Positions 34,354 through 43,995 of a DNA stretch of 64,000 bases are shown one piece after another; within the stretch, counting starts at the first letter, position 1; each line of letters opens with the position of its first letter. The notes under the pieces are model-generated. The model was not told where the DNA came from. It did no database searches and worked only from the letters and a program-made list of their open reading frames with translations. The DNA comes from Virgibacillus profundi (GTDB lineage: Bacteria; Bacillota; Bacilli; Bacillales; Amphibacillaceae). The DNA is taken from contig NZ_NPOA01000003.1 of NCBI RefSeq assembly GCF_002287375.1, positions 224,268 through 288,267 of the forward strand, written 5' to 3'. A program made the position numbers and the translations under genes.

Positions 34354-34380
34354 TTTTCATTATTTTACATGTTATTTACA
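34354..34380. promoter_or_regulatory. Possible Pho box upstream of phnD
   Basis: TTTACA (34364-34369), 5 bases, TTTACA (34375-34380), with a weaker TTTTCA at 34354-34359. PhoP of B. subtilis binds direct repeats of TT(A/C/T)ACA spaced by about 5 bases. The repeats lie about 80-110 bases upstream of phnD but on the strand opposite to it. The rest of the gap 34277-34609 has no visible gene. Confidence 0.4.
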
Positions 34381-34609
34381 AAGAATATGCAATAATGTGC
34401 GAATTAGTATGACTTATTTACTGGAATTCGATGTTTTGTGTTATTATACCTTCCGACGGATAAAAGTTTCTTTCTTTATAATAGTGGTAATTAGTATATA
34501 TAAGTAAGTGGAAAACTACGCAGCGCATATGTCGTCTTTTGCATCAATTACTACAAGATACAGCCAAAATAACTGTTACAAAAGAACAATAATGACGGGA
34601 GTGGGAGAG

Positions 34610-35512
34610 ATGCCTATCTATAGCAGAGGGTTATTTTTATATAATGGAAATTTGGAAAAAAATGATTTGGATAAAAAGCTTGCCCGGACATTACCAATAT
34701 TGAGTCAGCGGGTAAAAGAATTAACTGTTATCCAAACGGCAACTATTGAAGAGGCTAAAAATGTATGTCGAGGCTTCGCTGATCAAATAGAACTCCTTAT
34801 TATTCTCGGGGGAGATGGGACAGTTCATGAGTGTATCAATAGTTTAGCCACACTGGAAAATAAACCGGCTATCGCAATACTACCCGGGGGAACTGCAAAT
34901 GATTTCAGCAGAATGCTGCATATGCCACAAAATTTACAAGCAGCTGCCCATGCAATTGTAGAGGGGGATATTGTGGATATTGATCTTGGAAAAGCCGATG
35001 ATCAATACTTTCTCAACTTTTGGGGGATTGGTTTAGTATCGGAGACATCAAAAAATATCGATGATGATCAAAAGAAAAGCCTGGGAGTGCTTAGCTATTT
35101 TATGAGTACATTAAAGACGGTAGGCCAGGCTGAGTTGTTTTCCTATGAAATTATCGCTGATGACATGACATATGACGGGGAGGCTGTAATGATATTAGTG
35201 TTGAACGGAAAGTTTCTGGGTACAAAAGAGCTTCCTATTCCAAAGGTAAGTCCAACTGATGGGAAGTTAGATGTTTTAATTGTTAAAAACTCTAATCTAG
35301 CTTCCTTTCGTGAATTGTTATCCATGAACAATCCTGAATTAGACGCTGATGGCCTAACAGAATTAACCCATTTACAAGTAGAAGCAATTAAAATAAAGGC
35401 GGATAAAAGTAAAGTAATTGATATGGATGGCGAAATGAATGGGACAACACCGAGCGAAATAACTATTTTACCAAACCATCTGCAAATGATTCAGGCAGCT
35501 TCTGTGCTGTAA
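34610..35512 (+). CDS. YegS/DgkB-type lipid (diacylglycerol) kinase family protein
   Basis: 300 residues. The catalytic-domain motif LLIILGGDGTVHECIN is followed by AILPGGTANDFSRML and a C-terminal beta domain with GDIVDIDLG, FLNFWGIGLVSETS and DGKLDVLIV. Members phosphorylate diacylglycerol or related lipids at the membrane. ATG at 34610 has a GGGAGTGGGAGAG region directly before it; the frame is open 102 bases further upstream without a site or homology. Resembles B. subtilis YtlR/BmrU-like proteins. Confidence 0.87.
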   Translation: MPIYSRGLFLYNGNLEKNDLDKKLARTLPILSQRVKELTVIQTATIEEAKNVCRGFADQIELLIILGGDGTVHECINSLATLENKPAIAILPGGTANDFSRMLHMPQNLQAAAHAIVEGDIVDIDLGKADDQYFLNFWGIGLVSETSKNIDDDQKKSLGVLSYFMSTLKTVGQAELFSYEIIADDMTYDGEAVMILVLNGKFLGTKELPIPKVSPTDGKLDVLIVKNSNLASFRELLSMNNPELDADGLTELTHLQVEAIKIKADKSKVIDMDGEMNGTTPSEITILPNHLQMIQAASVL

Positions 35513-35637
35513 AAAGAAGAAAATTTTAAGTTAAAAGAGGCTCCTTATTGGACCAACTTTTCTTAGGCAGTGAAACTTCTTAGACAACCGAAACGTATAT
35601 AGATTATTGAGATCAGATAGGTTGGGTGATAAATTTG

Positions 35638-36333
35638 ATGGTTTTGGAAGTGAAAGACGTAAATGTTGAAATTAATCAAACGAAACTACTAGAGGATATT
35701 TCTTTTGAAATGGAATCCGGAACTGTGCTGGCATTGGTTGGCCATAATGGTGCAGGAAAATCCACATTGATCAAAAGTCTGTTAGGCATCTTGGAAAAAT
35801 CAGCAGGGCAAATTATTATAAATGAAGAATATAATCAGGATAATTCCTTTTTAACTTTCAAACAAATGGTTTCCTACCTCCCGGAAGAGCCACTCTTATT
35901 AACTGAACTTACAGTCATGCAGCATTTTCAGTTATATGGCATGAGCTACGAACTGCCGGAGAATGTATTGAAAAAACGAATCGATCGTTATGTAAAAGGT
36001 TTTGAACTGGAAGATAAATTAAATGAGTATCCGGAATCACTCTCTAAGGGAATGAGGCAAAAGGTACAAACAATTTGTGCGTTGCTTCCTGATACATCAC
36101 TTTTATTAATTGATGAACCATTTATGGGGCTGGATATTTATGCGATGGATTATTTAGAGAAGTTAATTAAGGAAAAGGCTGAAAAAGGAACAAGTATTTT
36201 GCTGACAAGCCACCAGCTTGAAAGAATAAAAGATATTGCAGATCATTTCATTATGCTGCAGCATGGGAAAATTCAAAGTCATGGGCCAATCGATGAATTC
36301 GAAACGATTCAAAGGAGAACAGCAGATGATTAG
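35638..36333 (+). CDS. ABC transporter ATP-binding protein (YthP/EcsA-like)
   Basis: About 231 residues with Walker A GHNGAGKSTLI, a degenerate signature SLSKGMRQKVQ (Ser-Lys-Gly rather than Ser-Gly-Gly), Walker B LLIDEPFMGLDIYA, H-loop TSHQLE. The divergent signature and partner permease are those of EcsA/YthP-type systems. The ATG at 35638 is chosen; a GTG at 35626 is possible, and neither has a strong site (AGGTTGGG lies between them). It overlaps the permease gene by 8 bases. Confidence 0.85.
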   Translation: MVLEVKDVNVEINQTKLLEDISFEMESGTVLALVGHNGAGKSTLIKSLLGILEKSAGQIIINEEYNQDNSFLTFKQMVSYLPEEPLLLTELTVMQHFQLYGMSYELPENVLKKRIDRYVKGFELEDKLNEYPESLSKGMRQKVQTICALLPDTSLLLIDEPFMGLDIYAMDYLEKLIKEKAEKGTSILLTSHQLERIKDIADHFIMLQHGKIQSHGPIDEFETIQRRTADD

Positions 36334-37711
36334 GGAAGCTCCTGTATGGAAAGCTTATTGGTTTATACGTAAAAATAGACGTCGTAAAAAAAGAAAAATA
36401 AATAAAATAGCTTTGGGACTCATGGTTGATAAAACAACAGGTGCTTATTTACTCTTATTAGGCGCATATCTTTTTGCGAGTTTATTTATATTTGGTGATT
36501 TCATTCAGGAATTTAATCCTTATTTTATATTAATTGAAGAAAACTTAAAGAAAGGATTTTGGCTTATATTAACTGCTTTGCCCATTCGATATATCATGAA
36601 ATCTTTTCGTGAGCCTGGGTTGAAGTTTTCAAGCTCGGAATATCAATTAGGAATGCTGCCATACAGCAGGAGTAGGATTTGGCTGTTCGCACTTATTGAA
36701 AAATGGCTGAGACAGTTTGTTATTTATTCCATCATAGCTGGTTTGGTTATTTTATTAACACCAATATCCCATTCACTGGTAATTTCCTATGTCCTATTGC
36801 TTATGGTTTATGACATCATGATGTCAGTACCCCAATGGAGACTATTTCAGATTAGATTTTTGCCGAAATTAGGCTGGTTGCTCCTGGTGATTTTTATAAA
36901 CATGTTTGGGGTTTTAACAACATCCCCCATTGTTGGTATAGTACTGTTCGCAATTATTATTGTTCTAAACTTTGTATTACTACGCTCATTATTCACACGT
37001 GTAAATTGGTCCAGGGTAACAGAAATCAGCGATTATCATATATGGAATATGTGGTTAATTGGAAAAGCATCCCAAACAAAATTTAAAAAGCAGAAAAAAT
37101 ATAGTGTTTTTCAAAATTCAATGAAACGAAAGAAGGCCTTCCATTCGGATAAAGCGTTACATAATCGCATGTGGAAGCTTTATTTAGCAAAAAACAATGA
37201 ATTATTATTTCAATTAATTGGCGCCTTATTCCTCATGCTTGTTGTACTTCCTTTTATTAATGAAACACTTTTTTATATAGGATTGGCATTTGGTATCTAT
37301 GCGTATGCCTCTGCAACTGTAAGCTTTTTTAGTGATCGATTTTCGTCAGATATACTTCATGTACTTCCATGGGATTTAACAAAGTATAATAAATCGTTCT
37401 TCAAATGGGTTCTGTATGGAGCTATTTTACCGCTTATTCCTATAATTATTTTTCTTGGAATACACATGACGTTTTGGGTTCCATTACAATTATTATTTTA
37501 TAGTAGTACGTTTTTATACATTTATGATGTGAAAGTGGATAAAGCAATGGTAATGTTAGCGAAAAAGCCAGTAAACTTTCAGGTAGATGAAAGTATTGGT
37601 TTTGTATTGCTGATTCTTATCGTGTTTAGTGATGCTTATCCAATTATTTCAGTAGGTTTTATCGTCATTTTATTTTTATTAATGAAAAGAAGAAACAAAC
37701 CCGTGCTATAA
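36326..37711 (+). CDS. EcsB/YthQ-family ABC transporter permease
   Basis: About 461 residues with ten or more hydrophobic segments and an N-terminal basic stretch (KNRRRKKRKINK). REAPVWKAYWFIRKN near the start and YLFASLFIFGDF are consistent with EcsB-family proteins. ATG at 36326 has AAAGGAG 7 bases upstream. Pairs with the ATPase just upstream. B. subtilis YthPQ is the closest arrangement I know; the substrate is not established. Ecs systems affect secretion and intramembrane proteolysis. Confidence 0.82.
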   Translation: MIREAPVWKAYWFIRKNRRRKKRKINKIALGLMVDKTTGAYLLLLGAYLFASLFIFGDFIQEFNPYFILIEENLKKGFWLILTALPIRYIMKSFREPGLKFSSSEYQLGMLPYSRSRIWLFALIEKWLRQFVIYSIIAGLVILLTPISHSLVISYVLLLMVYDIMMSVPQWRLFQIRFLPKLGWLLLVIFINMFGVLTTSPIVGIVLFAIIIVLNFVLLRSLFTRVNWSRVTEISDYHIWNMWLIGKASQTKFKKQKKYSVFQNSMKRKKAFHSDKALHNRMWKLYLAKNNELLFQLIGALFLMLVVLPFINETLFYIGLAFGIYAYASATVSFFSDRFSSDILHVLPWDLTKYNKSFFKWVLYGAILPLIPIIIFLGIHMTFWVPLQLLFYSSTFLYIYDVKVDKAMVMLAKKPVNFQVDESIGFVLLILIVFSDAYPIISVGFIVILFLLMKRRNKPVL

Positions 37712-37748
37712 ATTAATATTATTTTAAAGCTGAAAGAAGTGAACGATA

Positions 37749-38204
37749 ATGGAAGAAAGATTATTATTAGAGAAAAAACAAGATCCCTCATTAAAGCTTT
37801 TTGTTGTTTTGTCAAAGGCGTATCGTGCAATATTGGAGCAAGTTGAAGCTGATATTCAGTCCAGAGGTCTTAACATAACAGATTTTGCCGTATTGGAGCT
37901 TTTATACCACCAAGGTGAACAGCCTCTCCAAAAAATAGGTGATAAGATATTGCTTACGAGTGGCAGTGTAACATATGTGGTTGATAAGCTTGAGAAAAAA
38001 GGTTATCTTGTGCGAAAGCCTTGCGTAAATGATCGTCGTGTAACTTTTGCATGTTTAACAGAACAAGGAACAACTTTACTGAAACAGATTTTCCCGGGGC
38101 ATTGGAAGAGAATTAAAGAAATTATGAGTGGAATAAATGAAGACGAAAAGGAAATGGCAATTGATTTATTGAAACGGTTAGGAACAAATATACGTGAAAT
38201 GTAG
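37749..38204 (+). CDS. MarR-family transcriptional regulator
   Basis: 151 residues. The winged-helix core is clear: LNITDFAVLELLYHQGEQPL, QKIGDKILLTSGSVTYVVDK (recognition helix) then LEKKGYLVRKPCVNDRRVTF with the DRR of the wing and LTEQGTTLLKQ. MarR proteins respond to phenolics or oxidants; a Cys in the wing region (KPCVNDRR) could serve as a redox sensor, which is inference. It follows the permease gene by 37 bases. Confidence 0.88.
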   Translation: MEERLLLEKKQDPSLKLFVVLSKAYRAILEQVEADIQSRGLNITDFAVLELLYHQGEQPLQKIGDKILLTSGSVTYVVDKLEKKGYLVRKPCVNDRRVTFACLTEQGTTLLKQIFPGHWKRIKEIMSGINEDEKEMAIDLLKRLGTNIREM

Positions 38205-38343
38205 AAGTAGGGATTCTTATCTAGCTGTGATAAAAGTCATAGCAGTAACCAATTTAAATCGATAAAATGAAATTGGGATATGGGGATATCTCTACTCTAA
38301 TAATAAGTGCCGGTTATTCGGTAGACTGGTATAACAAGTGGAA

Positions 38344-38390
38344 GAAGCGGATTTTATCTAATCATATGATAAAAATTGCTTCTTTCTTTT
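38344..38390 (+). terminator. Terminator after the marR gene
   Basis: AGAAGC..ATTTTATC pairs with GATAAAA..GCTTCT around TAATCAT, followed by a T-rich tail. It separates marR from the SigB-type promoter at 38486. Confidence 0.7.
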
Positions 38391-38485
38391 TAGGAAAAAT
38401 TAGTTTACTACTCCCGGTTCTGTGGTAAATACTAAAAGCGAAATAAATAGTTGTAATGAATCTGTAATATTTTTAACATAATTGA

Positions 38486-38511
38486 GTTTAATGAAATAAA
38501 CTTCAGGGTAA
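38486..38511 (+). promoter_or_regulatory. SigB-type promoter
   Basis: GTTTAA, 14 bases, GGGTAA: near-perfect match to the SigB consensus (GTTTaa-N12-15-GGGtAt). It is the same -35 and -10 with the same spacing as the promoter before rsbV at 53172. It lies 52 bases upstream of the gene at 38564. Confidence 0.75.
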
Positions 38512-38563
38512 TTATAAAGTGAGAATGTTACGCATTTATTTACTTTAAGGAAGGGTGTCACCA

Positions 38564-38821
38564 ATGAGTGAAAGAAGTGTGATTATTTATATAAGCGAAA
38601 GTAATTCACAATGTAAAAAATTAATAGATCAAATGGATAAATGGGAAATTCCCTATAAAACAAAAAATGTTACTGAAAATAACAAATATATGAAGGATCT
38701 TCAGCAACAAGGGATATTTGGAACACCGGCTACATTTATCGAGAGCGAACAGGATCCTATTTTGGGTTTTCAAAAAAATAAAATAAAATATGCTTTAGGG
38801 ATAGAGAATTATAAATTGTAG
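38564..38821 (+). CDS. Glutaredoxin-like thioredoxin-fold protein, likely SigB-controlled
   Basis: About 85 residues. The layout is that of glutaredoxin/NrdH: strand VIIYISES, helix starting at SQCKKLIDQMDKW, cis-proline GTPATFIES, and a final helix. Aligning to the usual C-x-x-C, the first cysteine is absent (S-N-S-Q-C), so only the second remains, which would prevent a normal dithiol cycle. ATG at 38564 has AAGGAAGGG 7-10 bases upstream; a GTG at 38555 lacks a site. It has its own promoter and no co-transcribed neighbour besides possibly the YppG-type gene. Confidence 0.75.
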   Translation: MSERSVIIYISESNSQCKKLIDQMDKWEIPYKTKNVTENNKYMKDLQQQGIFGTPATFIESEQDPILGFQKNKIKYALGIENYKL

Positions 38822-38930
38822 GTTATCATAAGAAGGTGAGAATGACTGTTAAAACAGATAGACACACACTTTAAGAGTCAGATGCATAAATTATTATAGA
38901 TAAAAAATACAAAAAGGTGTGTGTATTATA

Positions 38931-39293
38931 ATGTATTATAGGCCTTATCATTATCCGCCCGATTATCATTATTTTGCTGCAAATAATGATTCGCAGCAAC
39001 CTTACAATCCATATACTCCATATGGGCCGCCACATGACCAAACACCCTTTGAACAATTTGCCAAGCCGCAGCAGCCAATGGATTGGCCTGCTGACTCCAT
39101 GCAATCAAATCAAGCTTTCAACCAACAACCCAATATGAATGGGGTAAATAGTTTTATGACGAAATACCAGGATGAAAATGGGCAGATCGATCTTGACAAA
39201 ATGCTAAGTACCGTAGGACAATTAGCCAATACTTATCATCAAGTATCTCCAATAGTGAAACAATTCGGATCAATATTAAAGAATTTCAGATAA
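38931..39293 (+). CDS. YppG-like protein
   Basis: 120 residues. A Tyr/Pro/Gln-rich N-terminal half (YYRPYHYPPDYHYF ... YNPYTPYGPP) is followed by a helical C-terminus (FMTKYQDENGQIDLDKMLST, LANTYHQVSPIVKQFGS) as in YppG-family proteins of spore formers. The family has been linked to the spore coat or forespore in Bacillus but has no assigned activity. ATG at 38931 with AAAGGTG 12-18 bases upstream. Confidence 0.7.
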   Translation: MYYRPYHYPPDYHYFAANNDSQQPYNPYTPYGPPHDQTPFEQFAKPQQPMDWPADSMQSNQAFNQQPNMNGVNSFMTKYQDENGQIDLDKMLSTVGQLANTYHQVSPIVKQFGSILKNFR

Positions 39294-39453
39294 TCAACCA
39301 ATTCTTAGAAGCTGATGATTAGTAATATATTCATTAGCTTTCGTTTTGTAAAAAAACAGTAATAATGGAAATTGAATGATGGTGCCAGTAGTAATATTTT
39401 GTCCTGTAAAAGGGTAAAAGAAACTAAGAAGGTAATATAAGAGGAGAATTTTT

Positions 39454-40155
39454 ATGATTGGATGTTTAATTATCCATGGATACACTGGTGGCCCCTATGA
39501 AGTAGGACCTTTAGCAAATTTTCTTGAAGAAAATACGAATTGGTATATAGATGTTCCAACATTACCAGGTCACGGCAGAAAGTTGAATTTAAAAAATGTG
39601 TCACACAAGAAGTGGATTAAAGCCGCAGAAGAATCATTAAAACAAATGAGGGAAAAATATGATGAAATTTATCTTATAGGTTTTTCAATGGGAGGTATGA
39701 TTGCTGCTTATTTAGCGGGCAAATACAAGGTGGATAAACTTGTTTTATTAGCGACTTCCGGTAAGTTTCTTTCCTTCAAACAAATAGGACTTGATCTTGG
39801 GGAAATAATGGTGGATGGAATGAGAGGAAACCTTGGGAAAAACAAGTTGTATATTCATTATAAGAAGAAGCTGGGAAACGTTCCATTTAAAGCTAATCTT
39901 GAATTTCTTAAGCTAATTAAATTTACCAGGCGTCATTTGAAAAACATTGATTCACCAGTATTAATTGCTCAGGGACAGCAGGATGGAATGGTTCCATATA
40001 AAACAGCATATTATTTGGACAAGGAAATTAAATCGAATCGGAAAGAAGTTGTATTTTTCGAACGCTCAAGGCATTTAATTTGCTTAGGGGATGATAAAGA
40101 CACATTGAATACAATGGTCTATAATTTTCTCGTAAAATCGAATCAGGGTGAGTAA
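39454..40155 (+). CDS. Alpha/beta hydrolase, carboxylesterase (Est30-type)
   Basis: 233 residues. The start LIIHGYTGGPYEVGPLA supplies the oxyanion loop, the nucleophile Ser is in LIGFSMGGMIA (about residue 90), the Asp is near GQQDGMVP, and the His is in ERSRHLICLGDD. These are the features of small Bacillus/Geobacillus carboxylesterases that hydrolyse short-chain esters and monoglycerides. ATG with AGAGGAG 8 bases upstream. Confidence 0.87.
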   Translation: MIGCLIIHGYTGGPYEVGPLANFLEENTNWYIDVPTLPGHGRKLNLKNVSHKKWIKAAEESLKQMREKYDEIYLIGFSMGGMIAAYLAGKYKVDKLVLLATSGKFLSFKQIGLDLGEIMVDGMRGNLGKNKLYIHYKKKLGNVPFKANLEFLKLIKFTRRHLKNIDSPVLIAQGQQDGMVPYKTAYYLDKEIKSNRKEVVFFERSRHLICLGDDKDTLNTMVYNFLVKSNQGE

Positions 40156-40180
40156 ATGCCGATGTACCAGCTCACAAATA

Positions 40181-40215
40181 AAGGAAGGTCTGCTGAAATT
40201 TAGCAGACCTTCCTT
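40181..40215. terminator. Bidirectional terminator
   Basis: AAGGAAGGTCTGCT (40181-40194) pairs with AGCAGACCTTCCTT (40202-40215), directly abutting the DegV stop codon. The plus-strand copy is followed by TTATTTCTT. Confidence 0.85.
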
Positions 40216-41076
40216 TTATTTCTTATCTTTAAAAAAGGAAATAACTAATGCACCTTCGCCACCATAGGTTGATATTAATGGCCCGGTTTCTGTTAATAAT
40301 TCGCCCTTAAACGGATATTTACTGCGAATTTCAGCTAGTACCTTTTTTGCACGATCTTCAGCGTTGCAATGTGTCATGGATATTACTTTATCTTCGAAGT
40401 TTTTGGTGTACTCACCAATTTGTTCAATAAAACGTCTAATTGATTTTTTATCCCCACGAACTTTTTCGGAAACTTCAATCGACCCTTCCTCACTTGCCTT
40501 CATTAACAATTTAATATTAAGTGTTTTGGCAATCGTACCTTTTACCTTGTCTAAACGGCCACCTAAAACTAAATTCTCAAGTGTTTTCAGTACAAATAAG
40601 GTAGTAGTTTGTTCCACACATTCATGGAGATGCTTTACAATTTCATCAAATGAATAATTTTCTTGATATTTAACATCTGCTTCGTGAAGTAGCAGGGCTA
40701 TTCCACAGGAAGCGGTTTTTGTGTTGATTACTTCTATTTTTCGTTCTGGTTCTTCTTCAAGCAGCATGTTTTTTCCAATCAAAGCATTATCATATGTGCT
40801 ACTTAACCCTTTACTTAAACTTAACATAAGGATTGGTGTTTCCGGATCAATCTGTTTATACGCATCATAAAAGTCATTTGGACTAGGTGCAGCAGAATGC
40901 GGAAGTTCATTATTTTCTTTAATTTTTTTATAAAAGGTTGGAAGGTCTATTTCTACACCACTCTTGTATTGATCATCCTTGAAATGTAAGTATAGTGGAA
41001 CAACTGCAATATCAAGTTTATCATTTAGTTGCTTTGGAATATCTGCTCCACCATCTGTCATTAATTGGAAATCCAT
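40216..41076 (-). CDS. DegV-family fatty-acid-binding protein
   Basis: About 286 residues. MDFQLMTDGGADIPKQL start, FYKKIKENNELPHSAAPSPND, LSLSKGLSSTYDNA and VINTKTASCGIALLLHEA are DegV motifs; the family binds a fatty acid in a buried pocket and can supply it to a FakA-type kinase. ATG at 41076 matches the family N-terminus; an upstream ATG at 41109 adds 11 residues with no better site. No FakA gene is nearby. Confidence 0.87.
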   Translation of the reverse strand: MDFQLMTDGGADIPKQLNDKLDIAVVPLYLHFKDDQYKSGVEIDLPTFYKKIKENNELPHSAAPSPNDFYDAYKQIDPETPILMLSLSKGLSSTYDNALIGKNMLLEEEPERKIEVINTKTASCGIALLLHEADVKYQENYSFDEIVKHLHECVEQTTTLFVLKTLENLVLGGRLDKVKGTIAKTLNIKLLMKASEEGSIEVSEKVRGDKKSIRRFIEQIGEYTKNFEDKVISMTHCNAEDRAKKVLAEIRSKYPFKGELLTETGPLISTYGGEGALVISFFKDKK

Positions 41077-41146
41077 GACTTCACCCACTTTATTAGTAAT
41101 TACTTTCATTATATCAGTTATTTAACCTGTTACTATACTCAAATAC

Positions 41147-42061
41147 TTAATCTTTTTGTCTTTTTTCTGAAATGGTTACCGCCGACTTACGGGAAGTGCT
41201 TAATATAAAAAGGTATAAACCAAATATAACAATCGCTCCACCCAGCAATTGTGACCATGTTATTGTTTCCTGTAAAATAACATAGGCCAAAACTGTTGCT
41301 CCTACCGGCTCAAACACGATCCCCATCGATATAGTGGAAGCGCTCAGCCATTTTAAAGCCCAATTAAAAAGCGTGTGACCAAAAAATGTCGGGATGATTG
41401 CCAATGCTAAGAAAATCCACCAATTGTCAGCTGGATAACCTATAAAAGGATTCTGTAATACAATATTATAAAGAATTAATGTAATGGAACTTACGCCATA
41501 TACAATAAATGTGTAGGTCATTAAAGAGAGATTCCTTCTGACATTTTGTCCAAACAGAAAATAAACTGTCATCGTTATCGCTCCGAGTAGCGCTAAGACA
41601 TCTCCAAAAAGTGCCATTCCACCTATCTGGAAGTCACCCCAACTAATAATAAAACTACCGAATAAGGTGATAATCATACTAATAACTGCTCCGGATGAAA
41701 AACGCTCCTTGAAGAAAAGATAAGTACCTAAAAAAGCAAAAATTGGTTGTAAGGAAACCAGTACAGTTGAACTGGCTACAGATGTATAATTTAATGATTC
41801 AAACCAGAAAATAAAATGAAATGCCAGGAAAACACCTGCGAAAATGGAAAGGAGCCAATCTTTTTTGGTAATTAATTTAAATTCATGGCGATATTTCATT
41901 AGAATGATTGGTGACATTATAATAACCGCAAACAATAGGCGATACATAGCTGTTATCCCTGCAGGGGCAGTATCTGCCAATTTCACTAGTACTGCGGAGA
42001 TTGATACAGATATAACCCCTATTACGACAGCTAAATATGGATTGAACGGGGGAAAACGCAT
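41147..42061 (-). CDS. EamA/DMT-superfamily transporter
   Basis: 304 residues with ten hydrophobic segments arranged as two EamA repeats of about 140 residues each. Repeat 1 has LADTAPAGITAMYRLLFAVI and SLNYTSVASSTVLVSLQPIF; repeat 2 ends with FEPVGATVLAYVILQE. Members export metabolites or drugs; substrate not predictable. ATG at 42061 has GGGGAGG 8 bases upstream. The gap 42062-42436 between this gene and cshA shows no further gene. Confidence 0.88.
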   Translation of the reverse strand: MRFPPFNPYLAVVIGVISVSISAVLVKLADTAPAGITAMYRLLFAVIIMSPIILMKYRHEFKLITKKDWLLSIFAGVFLAFHFIFWFESLNYTSVASSTVLVSLQPIFAFLGTYLFFKERFSSGAVISMIITLFGSFIISWGDFQIGGMALFGDVLALLGAITMTVYFLFGQNVRRNLSLMTYTFIVYGVSSITLILYNIVLQNPFIGYPADNWWIFLALAIIPTFFGHTLFNWALKWLSASTISMGIVFEPVGATVLAYVILQETITWSQLLGGAIVIFGLYLFILSTSRKSAVTISEKRQKD

Positions 42062-42436
42062 ACAATACCTCCCCAGGATGTAATATAATTTGGTAATCCT
42101 ACTTATTTTATCATGGCAATCATAAAAAATCATTTTTGTTGTTAGTATCATCCCCAAAAATGTGTTATGATGTAACATGCATGTATTTCGAGTGAGGCCT
42201 CTTACCAAAATTGGATGAAGCCTTTTTTGTACTTTAGGAAAGTATAAAAATAATAATACTTTTAAAATGAATATAAAATATAATGAGATATGATCGGTTC
42301 TTACTATATTCCTGGCATTAACAGGGTGTTTAGCTCCCGAGATAGAAGGGAAAACTATTTAAAGACTAAAGTATGAGAAAAAAATTAAAGGCCTCTTTTG
42401 AATAAATTTGTACAACAAAAAGGAGTAGACGAATAA

Positions 42437-43912
42437 GTGACAACATTTAATGAACTAGGTGTATCCAGTCCTATTATGAAAGCATTGGAGAAAATGGGAT
42501 TTGAGGAAGCTACACCAATTCAAGCAGAGACGATTCCTCTTGCTATGCAGGGGAACGACGTAATTGGACAAGCACAGACAGGTACAGGGAAAACAGCAGC
42601 ATTTGGAATTCCGATGATCGAAAAGATAAATCCAAAGGAAAGAAAGATCCAAGGATTGATAGTAGCTCCAACACGTGAGCTGGCAATTCAAGTTGCAGAG
42701 GAAATTAACCGACTGGCAAAATTTAAAAGTGTTCGGGCATTAGCGGTATACGGTGGTCAGCATATGGAAAGGCAAATCCGTGCATTAAAAGATGGCCCAC
42801 ACATCGTAGTTGCAACACCAGGCAGATTGCTTGATCATATGCGTAGGAAAACAATTCGCATCAATATGGTTCAAACTGCGGTTCTTGATGAAGCGGATGA
42901 AATGCTGAACATGGGATTCATCGATGATATCCGTGACATTTTAAAAGGAATTCCGGAAGAAAGACAAACATTGCTATTTTCAGCAACAATGCCAAAGGAA
43001 ATCCGTGATATTGCTACAAACTTGATGAAGGATCCGAAAGAAATCAAGGTAAAAGCAAAAGAAATGACAGTAGAAAATATCGATCAATATTTTGTGGAAA
43101 TTCCGGAAAAGTTTAAATTCGATACACTAAACAATCATTTGGATATTAATTCTCCGGATTTGGCGATTGTATTCAGCCGGACGAAAAAACGTGTCGACGA
43201 AATTACGGAAGGTTTACAAGCAAGAGGGTACCGTGCAGAAGGAATTCATGGTGATCTAACACAAGGTAAGCGGATGTCTGTTTTAAATAAATTTAAAGGC
43301 GGCCGTGTAGATGTATTGGTTGCTACAGACGTTGCAGCACGTGGTTTGGATATCTCGGGTGTAACCCATGTGTATAACTTCGATATTCCACAGGATCCCG
43401 AAAGCTATGTACACAGAATTGGCCGTACGGGAAGAGCTGGAAGAGCAGGTGAAGCTATTTCCTTTATTACACCAAGAGAGATTGCACATCTGAAATCAAT
43501 TGAAAAAGTTACAAAGAGCAAGATGAAACGCTTGATGCCTCCAACCAATCAGGATGCTCAAAAAGGTCAACAGCAAGTAGCAGTAGAAAACATTATAAAA
43601 GCGATTGATCAAAAAGATTTAAAAAATTATCATGAAACAGCTAATCAATTATTGCAGGACAATGATTCGATCACTGTAATCGCAGCAGCATTGAAATTAC
43701 TAACAAAAGAACGCAGAGACACACCGGTTAGAATTTCATCTGTGGCACCAATCAGTGTTAAAAAGGCACATGGTTCTAAGGATAATCGTCGTTCCAACAA
43801 TAAGCGTTATGGTTCTGGACAGCGTGGTCAAGGTGGACGTAATCAAGGTGGTCGCAACCAGGGCGGACGCAATCGCAAAGGTAACTTCCAAAAAAGAGGA
43901 AACCGTGACTAA
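42437..43912 (+). CDS. cshA: DEAD-box RNA helicase CshA
   Basis: 491 residues. Q motif ([14 protein letters not shown]), motif [12 protein letters not shown], Ia PTRELA, Ib [52 protein letters not shown] are all present. The C-terminal extension after residue 410 ends in a basic Gly/Arg/Asn-rich tail ([16 protein letters not shown]) for RNA binding. CshA works in the RNA degradosome, ribosome assembly and cold adaptation. GTG start with AAAAGGAG 11 bases upstream. Confidence 0.93.
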   Translation: MTTFNELGVSSPIMKALEKMGFEEATPIQAETIPLAMQGNDVIGQAQTGTGKTAAFGIPMIEKINPKERKIQGLIVAPTRELAIQVAEEINRLAKFKSVRALAVYGGQHMERQIRALKDGPHIVVATPGRLLDHMRRKTIRINMVQTAVLDEADEMLNMGFIDDIRDILKGIPEERQTLLFSATMPKEIRDIATNLMKDPKEIKVKAKEMTVENIDQYFVEIPEKFKFDTLNNHLDINSPDLAIVFSRTKKRVDEITEGLQARGYRAEGIHGDLTQGKRMSVLNKFKGGRVDVLVATDVAARGLDISGVTHVYNFDIPQDPESYVHRIGRTGRAGRAGEAISFITPREIAHLKSIEKVTKSKMKRLMPPTNQDAQKGQQQVAVENIIKAIDQKDLKNYHETANQLLQDNDSITVIAAALKLLTKERRDTPVRISSVAPISVKKAHGSKDNRRSNNKRYGSGQRGQGGRNQGGRNQGGRNRKGNFQKRGNRD

Positions 43913-43932
43913 CCTCAAATAACAAACTTACG

Positions 43933-43959
43933 AAAGCTCCTTGGATAGGGAGCTTTTTT
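43933..43959 (+). terminator. Terminator after cshA
   Basis: AAAGCTCC pairs with GGGAGCTTT across a short loop, followed by a T run. Confidence 0.8.
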
Positions 43960-43995
43960 GTTTATCTGGTGTGGGTTGTTGCTGGAGAGGGATTT

